Shown: positions 57,590-64,000 of the stretch, in pieces | Layout of the letters: every line of letters begins with the position of its first letter | Numbering within the stretch: the stretch's first letter is position 1 | Source: Erwinia pyrifoliae DSM 12163 | GTDB taxonomy: Bacteria > Pseudomonadota > Gammaproteobacteria > Enterobacterales > Enterobacteriaceae | Assembly: GCF_000026985.1 (NCBI RefSeq) | Contig: NC_017390.1 | Location: forward strand, 2,219,902-2,283,901 | DNA length: 64,000 nt | Reading direction: 5' to 3' | Notes under the pieces: model-generated | Told to the model about the DNA's origin: nothing | Database searches by the model: none | Seen by the model: only the letters and a program-made list of their open reading frames with translations | Program-made: the position numbers and the translations under genes

Positions 57590-57838
57590 TCAGCTACGCA
57601 CTTTACGGTAAATCCACAGCACCACGATGGCACCGATAATCGCAACCACGAAACTGCCGAAGTTAAAACCGTCTACCCTGCCAAAACCAAAGAATGTACT
57701 GATCCAGCCGCCAACGACCGCACCAATAACCCCCAGGATCACAGTAATGATCAGCCCGCCGCCATCTTTACCTGGCATAATCCACTTAGCAATAATACCT
57801 GCGATCAGACCAAAGATGACCCACGAAAGAATACCCAT
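57590..57838 (-). CDS. ymgE: GlsB/YeaQ/YmgE-family membrane protein
   Basis: An 82-residue, glycine-rich protein with three hydrophobic segments and the family pattern GLIAGIIAKWIMPGKDGGG, GVIGAVVGGW and AIIGAIVVLWIYRKV. The family is called transglycosylase-associated, but its biochemical function is unsettled. The symbol is given by position next to ycgR and emtA as in E. coli; the paralogue YeaQ is similar. AAGGAG lies six bases before the ATG. Confidence 0.88.
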   Translation of the reverse strand: MGILSWVIFGLIAGIIAKWIMPGKDGGGLIITVILGVIGAVVGGWISTFFGFGRVDGFNFGSFVVAIIGAIVVLWIYRKVRS

Positions 57839-58026
57839 TAAAAAACTCCTTAAGATTTACTGATTAAACTCGTCACCCTATAAGAACCAGTAAGTATAGG
57901 CGAAGTTTCTAACTCTGTGATTTAAATCCAAAGTATCTTACTATTTCGGTAAATTATTTGTAAAGCCTTCACCTACTGAGCCGATAGCGTTACTGACGCA
58001 TAGTTTGTACTTCGACAGGAGGGGAC

Positions 58027-58492
58027 GTGGAGCAGGAGAATAAAGGGCAGTATTTAAAACAGGGTACACTAGCAGTTCTGCGCGACCTGGTAAGGAATCA
58101 GACCCTAATACGGGTTTCACATCAGCGCGGTCTTTTACAGCTACATCCCGTGGCTGGATGGCTCTGGTGAAGGGCGCTACCGGATATCTCTATCGGCGGC
58201 AGCGCGGTGCTTTCTGACTGCTCCGTTGCCGACTGGTTGAAATACGGTGACAGCATAAAAAACCTTCGCCTTGAGATGGCCGAATAGGGTCGTTTCGTGG
58301 TTGATGCACGGCTGATATCCATTGGCAACCACAGCGTAGTCAGGGGGTATCGGGGGTAAATGTGAAACAATTGTCAACCCGCGCCTGAGTCTGCATTTTA
58401 TTTCTCTCAATGCCGTACAGGAGCGTGCATTACAATGGGTCATATTCTCTCTGGAACGGCTGGCCAGCGATAAAGCCAACCGTTACCAGTAA
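58027..58492 (+). pseudogene. ycgR: Decayed ycgR (PilZ-type flagellar brake)
   Basis: Fragments in different frames match E. coli YcgR in order: QYLKQGTLAVLRDLVRNQTL with LIRVSH (YcgR N-terminus), then a gap of about 85 residues, DISIGGSAVLSDC (PilZ DxSxGG motif), a TAG, RFVVDARLISIGNHSVVRG, and TIVNPRLSLHFISLNAV to FSLERLASDKANRYQ and TAA. The arginine-rich c-di-GMP-binding segment is gone, and there are several frame changes and stops. Position between ymgE and emtA is that of ycgR in E. coli. Intact YcgR slows the flagellar motor at high c-di-GMP. Confidence 0.85.
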
Positions 58493-58496
58493 AAAG

Positions 58497-59132
58497 TCAG
58501 ATCGTACGGTAGACGGTGGTCACTTTCCACAAATAGCGTGGGGCCTGGGCGGCCGGATGTCTCTTCTGCACATGCTGGTAAAAATCCTCAGGACTCATGG
58601 CATTAATCATCGCGATCGCCCGATCACGGTCGCTGGCGAAGGTGCGTAGAAGCGCACCTGCTCCATTGGCATAAGACACAATGGTCGCGTAGCGCAGCGT
58701 TTCAGGGTCGCGGATGCCAGCCAAATGCTGCTGCTGCAAGATGCGCAGATAGGCCGTGCCAATATTGATATTTTTTACCGGATCTCGCAGTTCGGCCTTG
58801 GTCGGCTCACCTCGCCGACCCTGTGCACGATAAACTTCGCGACCTGCCGTCGAGGCTTTGATCTGCATTAACCCAATGGCATTCGATTTACTGACTACCG
58901 TTGGATTGCCGCCCGATTCTACTGTAATAATCGCCTCGACCAGTTTTTGATCCACCCCGTTTCGCTGCGCTGCCTGTTCCGTCATCATTGACCAGGCGGA
59001 TGCTACCGTTGCCGGAGGCGCCTGAGTTAATGCCGTATTGGGCTTAAGGCCACTGTTGTTTTTAGGTTTACTGGCACAGCCTGCCAACATGACTACCGCG
59101 ACAAGTGCCGCTATTCCCACGCTTTTATTCAC
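58497..59132 (-). CDS. emtA: Membrane-bound lytic transglycosylase EmtA (MltE)
   Basis: EmtA cleaves peptidoglycan endolytically from the inner face of the outer membrane. The 211-residue protein has lipobox LAGC (Cys19), the catalytic Glu in IITVESGGNP, and the goose-lysozyme-like motifs AIGLMQIKAS and NINIGTAYLRIL. It converges with the ycgR remnant, four bases apart, and is divergent from ldcA as in E. coli. Confidence 0.94.
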   Translation of the reverse strand: MNKSVGIAALVAVVMLAGCASKPKNNSGLKPNTALTQAPPATVASAWSMMTEQAAQRNGVDQKLVEAIITVESGGNPTVVSKSNAIGLMQIKASTAGREVYRAQGRRGEPTKAELRDPVKNINIGTAYLRILQQQHLAGIRDPETLRYATIVSYANGAGALLRTFASDRDRAIAMINAMSPEDFYQHVQKRHPAAQAPRYLWKVTTVYRTI

Positions 59133-59326
59133 GCTGTTTTATCCTCAATGTTCTGGCTTCGCATCTATCATACGGTGAACCCGCTCTCAGATAATTGCCG
59201 TTAATCTTAATTTATGCTCCGGCAGGATGACTTCTGTGCTTCGATTCGTCATCATCGAACGTTATTGGACAGCACTGAGCGGGAAAAAATCCCCCGCAGT
59301 GATTAAAAATCGTTTCAGGGAGCATT

Positions 59327-60271
59327 ATGAGCATCACGCCACGCACTATTCGTCTGGTCGCCCCATCAGGCTACTGCCAAAATCAGTCAGCTGCGGCACG
59401 CGGTATAGCCCGCCTGCAGGCTCTTGGCCACAGGGTCGAAAATAGCGGCATTATCACCCGCCGCGATCGGCGCTTCGCTGGTAACGATAACCAGCGTCTG
59501 CAGGATATTAACGAGCTGGCGCACCTCGATACGCTGCCGGATATTGTGCTGGCGGTGCGCGGCGGCTATGGTGCCAGTCGCCTGTTAGCCAACATCGACT
59601 ATCCTGCGTTACGCCAGCGCCTGCACGCTGCGCCGTTGGCTATTTGTGGCCACAGTGACTTCACCGCCATTCAGCTTGCCCTGCTGGCACAAAGTGGCGT
59701 GCAAAGCTTTAGCGCGCCGATGCTGACCGGGAATTTTGGCGCTGAGGTCGTGTCTGAATTTACCGTTAGCCATTTTTGGCAGGCGCTAACGACGCCTGAA
59801 ATGACGCTTAGATGGACAACGTTGCCGCAGCAACTTCAGGTCAGTGGCACCGTGTGGGGAGGTAACCTGGCGATGATTGCTGCGATGATCGGTACTGCCT
59901 GGATGCCCGATATTCAACAGGGCATTTTGGTGATTGAGGATGTCAATGAACCCCCTTTCCGCATTGAACGCATGCTGCTTCAACTGCACCACAGCGGCAT
60001 TCTGGCCCGTCAGAGAGCCATAGTGACCGGCAGCTTTAGCGGAACGACCTCACCCACTTACGACAGCGGCTACGATTTTAACAGTGTCTGGAACTTGATT
60101 CGCGATCTGACCGGTCTACCCGTGGTGAACGGGCTGCCGTTTGGACATGATGCCGACACCGTCACGCTGCCAGTTGGTGCGCAGGGTTTGCTGAAGGTGG
60201 ATGAAACGTCTGCTACGCTGCGGCTATCAGGATATCCTGTACTGCGCCAGCTGCCAGGAGACCGGGCATGA
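59327..60271 (+). CDS. ldcA: Murein tetrapeptide LD-carboxypeptidase
   Basis: LdcA removes the terminal D-Ala from murein tetrapeptides in the cytoplasm during cell-wall recycling. The 314-residue serine peptidase (family S66) has the nucleophile Ser110 in ICGHSDFTAI, VRGGYGASRLL before it, and a C-terminal Glu/His region (LVIEDVNEPPFRIERML; LPFGHDADTVTLPVG). AGGGAG precedes the ATG by four bases. It overlaps the next gene in an ATGA. Confidence 0.95.
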   Translation: MSITPRTIRLVAPSGYCQNQSAAARGIARLQALGHRVENSGIITRRDRRFAGNDNQRLQDINELAHLDTLPDIVLAVRGGYGASRLLANIDYPALRQRLHAAPLAICGHSDFTAIQLALLAQSGVQSFSAPMLTGNFGAEVVSEFTVSHFWQALTTPEMTLRWTTLPQQLQVSGTVWGGNLAMIAAMIGTAWMPDIQQGILVIEDVNEPPFRIERMLLQLHHSGILARQRAIVTGSFSGTTSPTYDSGYDFNSVWNLIRDLTGLPVVNGLPFGHDADTVTLPVGAQGLLKVDETSATLRLSGYPVLRQLPGDRA

Positions 60272-60942
60272 AGCAGTTATATGAAGATCTGTGGATTTCC
60301 ACTCCTGAAGTTAACGTCAATAAGGTTCAGCCAGAGCTGATGATGCACGGTTTTTTATTGCAGCATTTACGCGGCAACATACTGATATCGCGCGTCGAAA
60401 ATCCAGCAGATCACGATTTTATTGCCGAACGCGGCGGTATCATCCGCCACTACCTGACTCACTGGCATGAAGCAGGACCGGCCACGCATCAACTACAGTC
60501 TCGTTTTAACAGTGCTTTATACTGTCATGCACGCGCTCTTGGCCATGTCAGCCGTTATGCCGAAGCAGATGCGACGTTTAATAGCGCTGAGGTCCACTGC
60601 GGCAGCTTTCACGTAGTGCCAACGCCAGGACACACGCCCGGCAGCTCGAGCTATCTTTATGCTTCCCCCTACGGCAAGACCTATCTGTTTGTCGGCGATA
60701 CCGTCACGCTTTCGCACGAACGCTGGGTAACAGTACGTGTCGCAGAAAGTAACGCGCGTGCACTGCGTCAGACGCTGAAATTTTATCGCGCACTACGCCC
60801 GGACGTAGTTTTAATGAGCTCCACGTTAGGGCGCCAGGGCTGGCAGGAAGTCGATTTGCGCCAGTGGCTGGCTCTGCTGGATGATGCAGAAAATCACCCG
60901 GTAGATCTCTGCCTTATCTCGGCATCTAACGACGGTGGCTAA
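60268..60942 (+). CDS. Metallo-beta-lactamase-fold protein with incomplete metal site
   Basis: The 224-residue product has the MBL-fold motifs in order: THWHEAG (residues about 70-76, where active enzymes read HxHxDH), TPGHTPGSSSYLY with a metal His, and FVGDT with the bridging Asp. The Asp-His of the first motif is replaced by Ala-Gly and no final His-Gly is visible, so the second metal site seems lost. The start overlaps the ldcA stop (ATGA), which suggests co-expression. The function is unknown; hydrolysis of a small ester or thioester is only a guess. Confidence 0.8.
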   Translation: MKQLYEDLWISTPEVNVNKVQPELMMHGFLLQHLRGNILISRVENPADHDFIAERGGIIRHYLTHWHEAGPATHQLQSRFNSALYCHARALGHVSRYAEADATFNSAEVHCGSFHVVPTPGHTPGSSSYLYASPYGKTYLFVGDTVTLSHERWVTVRVAESNARALRQTLKFYRALRPDVVLMSSTLGRQGWQEVDLRQWLALLDDAENHPVDLCLISASNDGG

Positions 60943-61208
60943 GAAACATGGCCATCACTCTAACGCGTCAGTGACATCGGTTTTTTCAACATTCACCCGG
61001 GGTTAACTTCTTTATACCACGCCGATCCAGATTAAAGCTGTGGTAGCCAGCCCGACCCCGCAAAAGCGTTGTCCAAAGTGCGCTCATTTCACCTGTGACT
61101 GTATACATCGGCTTCCCCCCGATCGGTCTGCGCTGGAGTGAGAGTGTCAACGTGACCGCTCTGCAAGGCATATAAATTGAAATAGTCATTGAATCTGGCG
61201 GTATATGC

Positions 61209-61224
61209 CTGTATTTTTATACAG
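61209..61224 (+). promoter_or_regulatory. LexA (SOS) box
   Basis: CTGTATTTTTATACAG is a perfect match to CTG-N10-CAG with a near-palindromic AT core. It ends 19 bases before the ATG of the DinI-like gene, so LexA would block its transcription. Confidence 0.9.
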
Positions 61225-61243
61225 TAAAAAATGAGGAGCAAAA

Positions 61244-61489
61244 ATGTACGTTGAATTGATCTATGATAAGCGCAACGTGGCCGGACTGCCTAATGCTGAA
61301 CAGCTCATTCTCAACGAGTTAGAAAAACGGATTCAGCGTGTATTTCCGGATGCGCAGGTCAAAGTAAAACCCATGCAGGCTAACGGTGTCAAAACCGATG
61401 CCAGCAAAAGTGATAAATCCACCCTGCTGCGCATTATCGAAGAGATGTTTGAAGAAACAGATCAGTGGCTGGTAATGGCAGAATTTTGA
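61244..61489 (+). CDS. DinI/MsgA-family SOS protein
   Basis: The 81-residue product is a DinI-like protein: VELIYDKRNVAGL at the N-terminus, ELEKRIQRVFPDAQVKVKPM in the middle and EEMFEETDQWLV at the end. The wording of these blocks is closer to Salmonella MsgA than to E. coli DinI. DinI binds RecA and tunes SOS; MsgA is required for macrophage survival by an unknown route. GAGGAG lies six bases before the ATG, behind a LexA box. Confidence 0.87.
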   Translation: MYVELIYDKRNVAGLPNAEQLILNELEKRIQRVFPDAQVKVKPMQANGVKTDASKSDKSTLLRIIEEMFEETDQWLVMAEF

Positions 61490-61988
61490 TTTCGTCAGCG
61501 CGGGGTGAGTCAACATGGTCCAGCACTGGTGAATATGCTGCCCGTTCGATTGCATGAAAGGCATTGCTGTCACTTATAGCCTATGTTTGTATAACGTTGG
61601 TTTGTTCAAGAGAGATTAGCGTACCCACCCCGCGCCCCACCCAAACAATTCATGGACCAAAAATGACTTGTCAGGTGAAGCTTCTCTGCGAACGAACGTG
61701 CAGCTACTCACAGCTCAATTTTTAGCTGGCTTTTCGGCTCACCGGGTTAATTGAGATTGGCAGCACGAATTATGGCCCTTAGCCCATCCGGACGACAGTA
61801 AGAGTTTGTGGCGGCTTTAACACTGAATGCAGCGTTAATGACTTACCATTCGAATCAACCCCATTAAATCACCGGGCGATGATTAGCGGTAAATTAAAAA
61901 ATCGGCTACAACCGTACAGATTTATAGCAATTTATTGTTCGCCGCCAATAAACAGCAAGTAGCCATTTTAAGTGACGGCGTCGGTATT
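61490..61988. other. Intergenic region between the DinI-like gene and the holin remnant
   Basis: No supported gene, tRNA or structured repeat was seen in these 499 bases. A lysozyme or Rz gene, expected after holins in a phage lysis cassette, is absent. Confidence 0.4.
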
Positions 61989-62279
61989 TCATTTATCGTC
62001 GGGCCGAAGTACGGCAAAAACCAGCGCCACGTTTCCTTTAGCCCGATGTACCGCCGCACACAGGATAAGGTTGATTATTACAACGGCCCAATGCGTGTGT
62101 TTGTAACTATCAAACAGAAAACGAAAGGGTACCGAAGCGTATGCCAGAATAATCAGGTAGGCTAGCCACGATGCCCACCAGTGGTGCCTGCCACCGGGTT
62201 TACAGAAGAACATTATGCGAAGCACTATTGCCGTACACAGCAAAACATTAACAATAACCATTAAATCACTTATTACCAT
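61989..62279 (-). CDS. Putative phage holin-like membrane protein (second of pair)
   Basis: A 96-residue protein with three hydrophobic segments (LMVIVNVLLCTAIVLRIMFF; WASWLAYLIILAYASVPFRF; WAVVIINLILCAAV) and the motif GGRHHWWASWLAY found in small phage-type holin proteins of enterobacteria. It overlaps the preceding holin gene by 14 bases. In the absence of endolysin it is either a prophage remnant or a retained membrane protein. Confidence 0.65.
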   Translation of the reverse strand: MVISDLMVIVNVLLCTAIVLRIMFFCKPGGRHHWWASWLAYLIILAYASVPFRFLFDSYKHTHWAVVIINLILCAAVHRAKGNVALVFAVLRPDDK

Positions 62280-62646
62280 GAGGGCCTCCTTTTAAACGGG
62301 TGAACCACGTTGTGGGATCTTGCTGACTGAAAAAAGTCAGCGTTTTGATGGCCAATGCCGAAAGTAATACGGCACCCAAACCGTCAAGCGACTGGTCGCT
62401 GTATCCGAGTATTTGCTCAAGCTTCGTACCGACCAGCCCGGCACCATAGACGCCAACAATCCACGAGACTAAAAAGTAGGCGGCACGCCTGATGACCTTC
62501 ATATATGCCGCAGTGGCGACATAAAAGACCGCTCCAGCGAAAGCGCCAAACAGAATACAGTAGTCAGCGCTGCCATTATCTCCAATGACACTGATGACAG
62601 CAGTCATCAGACTGCCCTGAATTGATGTAAGAATCGATGTAGACAT
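62266..62646 (-). CDS. Putative phage holin (LydA-like)
   Basis: A 126-residue protein with about three hydrophobic segments (YCILFGAFAGAVFYVATAAY; AAYFLVSWIVGVYGAGLVGT; LGAVLLSALAIKTL) and a hydrophilic C-terminus, resembling LydA-type holins. It is translationally linked with the next holin-like gene. Together they look like the start of a lysis cassette left from a prophage. GGGGGAG lies about seven bases before the ATG. Confidence 0.65.
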   Translation of the reverse strand: MSTSILTSIQGSLMTAVISVIGDNGSADYCILFGAFAGAVFYVATAAYMKVIRRAAYFLVSWIVGVYGAGLVGTKLEQILGYSDQSLDGLGAVLLSALAIKTLTFFSQQDPTTWFTRLKGGPHGNK

Positions 62647-63019
62647 ACTCCCCCCTATACTCTTCCAGAAAAGTTATTCCGGGTTAAAACCCCGGCTTAT
62701 GCCAGGGCTGGTAGCGATATTCAGTTCCCTGTGAAACCGCCATTTTGCTCACATTACATCGCATTTTGCGTACGCGTGAGCCTGGCAAAAAAAAATTTTC
62801 ACATCGCGTTCGGCAGCAGATTTGTATGTGCTTTTGAGTTAAAATTTCATTTTCTACTCACTTCCAGAAATAAAGGTAATGAAGATTCGTTACAATCATA
62901 ATTTACAGGTAAATTAGCCTGAATAAATAACTTAAATAAGGTATATTCGACATTATCCACGCTTGAAGTTATTGAATTCTGTAGTATTATTGGCTTTTGT
63001 TTTTTTAAGATAGATCTCA
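62647..63019. other. Divergent region between the holins and mig-14 homologue
   Basis: No gene is supported. The part next to the mig-14 homologue is AT-rich. No clear PhoP box was found by eye. Confidence 0.35.
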
Positions 63020-63940
63020 ATGGCGCGAACATTAACTACTTTCTTCTCAGGATGGAAACACGGCACGGCAGATGATTATAATTTGTGCTACAACCTGTAT
63101 GGTGGCAGCTTTATGACCCATCCTGATGTGCTTTCATTTTTAGAAAATCGTCTGAATTTAAAGTCAACTTACTTTGTGAAGCGTGACAAAGACAACAAAT
63201 TGCTAGGGGGATTCTGCACATGGAATAACCGCAGTTTTGCCGCAACGGGTAAGGACGTACAAAGATCTGGCATTGATTTTTATCCGTTTAACAAGGATGA
63301 AATTATATTACCTTTAGGTTTTGATTTAAAAACGTCTCTGCCTTTCAAAACCAAGATCCTGTCCTGCATAAACGGTGATAAAACCAGAAACGTAACCTAC
63401 AAATTTAACAGTCAGCGTTCCATCTGTCTGGCTAAGGGCTGTGGTGAAAGTGGTTTTTCATCGTCAACAAAAAATAGTCGGCGCAGGGAGCTGAAGCGAT
63501 TTCTTAATGCAGGAGGCGAGTTTCGCGATCAATCGCAGTTTTCACCTGAAGAACTCACCGCTATCTACTGTGATTTGTACGAAAAACGATGGGGAAGTAA
63601 ACCGGGTAACAAGGCAGAAATGCTTGATATGATAAGTGTTTTGCGAGAAATGTTCTTTGGATATGTATTGCTTTTTGATGGAAAACCCTGCGCATTTCAA
63701 CTAATTACTAAGGCAGAGAGTCCAGAATGGATATGTTTTGATTATGTTAATGGTGGTCTTGACCGCTTACATGATTCATTCTGTCCGGGAACCATCGTAA
63801 CCTGGCTAAATGTTAATTCCGCCTATGATTTGTGCACATCAATGGGTAAGACAATGCGCTATTCTTTTGGAAAGCCAACAGAAGGTTACAAGGAAAGATG
63901 GTGTTATCGCTCTCCGTTGGGCCGTGTAATTTCGCTTTAA
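63020..63940 (+). CDS. mig-14: Mig-14 family protein
   Basis: The 306-residue product has the size and motifs of Salmonella Mig-14, an inner-membrane-associated protein with a GNAT/FemAB-like fold needed for resistance to antimicrobial peptides and persistence in macrophages. Visible blocks are FFSGWKHGTADDYNLCYNLY near the N-terminus, SRRRELKRFLNAGGEFRD in the middle, and YSFGKPTEGYKERWC at the end. No signal peptide is present. In Salmonella the gene is activated by PhoP and SlyA; control here is not evident. Its neighbours, a holin pair and an SOS gene, point to acquired DNA. Confidence 0.85.
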   Translation: MARTLTTFFSGWKHGTADDYNLCYNLYGGSFMTHPDVLSFLENRLNLKSTYFVKRDKDNKLLGGFCTWNNRSFAATGKDVQRSGIDFYPFNKDEIILPLGFDLKTSLPFKTKILSCINGDKTRNVTYKFNSQRSICLAKGCGESGFSSSTKNSRRRELKRFLNAGGEFRDQSQFSPEELTAIYCDLYEKRWGSKPGNKAEMLDMISVLREMFFGYVLLFDGKPCAFQLITKAESPEWICFDYVNGGLDRLHDSFCPGTIVTWLNVNSAYDLCTSMGKTMRYSFGKPTEGYKERWCYRSPLGRVISL

Positions 63941-64000
63941 TTCATGTATTGTGCCGGGGGTTCCACGGCTTCAATGTAAGCACCTTAGCCATCGTGGTAT

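Noticed and set aside
60986..61189. 67-codon minus-strand frame upstream of the DinI-like gene
   Set aside because: No recognisable domain or Shine-Dalgarno; likely chance.
61935..62165. Plus-strand frame antisense to the holin-like gene
   Set aside because: It is the opposite strand of a better-supported membrane protein gene.
62850..63019. PhoP box upstream of the mig-14 homologue
   Set aside because: Only loose TTTA-type half sites with poor spacing were found; not above chance in AT-rich DNA.

Overview
The window looks like the chromosome of a plant-associated enterobacterium of the Erwinia type. This is inferred from gene content and order; no rRNA or other taxonomic marker is present. 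The backbone follows the E. coli order on both sides: hemA-lolB-ispE-prs-ychH-pth-ychF on the left (1-9.2 kb) and treA-ymgE-(ycgR)-emtA-ldcA on the right (55.8-60.3 kb). About 46 kb of accessory DNA separates ychF from treA.

Left backbone (1-9.2 kb): haem synthesis (hemA, cut by the window edge), outer-membrane lipoprotein sorting (lolB), isoprenoid synthesis (ispE), PRPP synthase (prs, GTG start), peptidyl-tRNA hydrolase (pth) and the ribosome-associated ATPase ychF. A degenerate EAL protein resembling YdiV and a SulP-type anion transporter lie between pth and ychF.

T3SS island (9.5 to about 39.4 kb, conspicuously AT-rich): a nearly complete Inv/Mxi-Spa (SPI-1 class) type III secretion system. 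The minus-strand run invF-invG-invE-invA-spaK-spaL-spaM-spaN-spaO-spaP-spaQ-spaR-spaS-sicA-sipB-sipC-sipD builds the secretin, export gate, ATPase, sorting platform, switch protein and translocon. The divergent plus-strand operon prgH-prgI-prgJ-prgK-orgA-orgB-orgC builds the inner rings, needle and cytoplasmic complex. After sipD come an unrecognised 401-aa protein in the sipA position, an IacP-like acyl carrier protein, and a 1384-aa protein with a C-terminal HExxH motif, the strongest candidate for a new effector. InvF (AraC family) and a membrane-anchored winged-helix protein are the likely local regulators. spaO carries a strong internal Shine-Dalgarno and GTG that should yield the short SpaO form, as in Salmonella.

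Island edge (39.4-43.4 kb): a 0.9-kb AT-rich stretch with no gene, YcgZ/AriR-type small connector genes, one of them a pseudogene split by a 1246-bp IS3-family element with 3-bp target duplications (its own orfB is frameshifted), then two tandem YgdI/YgdR-type lipoproteins.

C4-dicarboxylate module (43.7-53.8 kb): the fumarate-sensing pair DcuS-DcuR, a cytosolic-type ApbE flavin transferase, a 925-aa three-domain NADH:fumarate-reductase-like flavoprotein carrying the ApbE target motif, a DASS-family dicarboxylate transporter behind a perfect FNR box, and a class I fumarase. Together these read as an oxygen-controlled pathway that imports a dicarboxylate and reduces fumarate with NADH in the cytoplasm, without a membrane quinol enzyme.

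Right part (53.8-64 kb): gene remnants, a type 2 argC, periplasmic trehalase, a GlsB/YmgE protein, a decayed ycgR (flagellar brake) pseudogene, lytic transglycosylase emtA, ldcA translationally coupled to a metallo-beta-lactamase-fold protein that lacks part of its metal site, a LexA-controlled DinI/MsgA-type gene, a two-gene phage holin remnant and a Mig-14 homologue.
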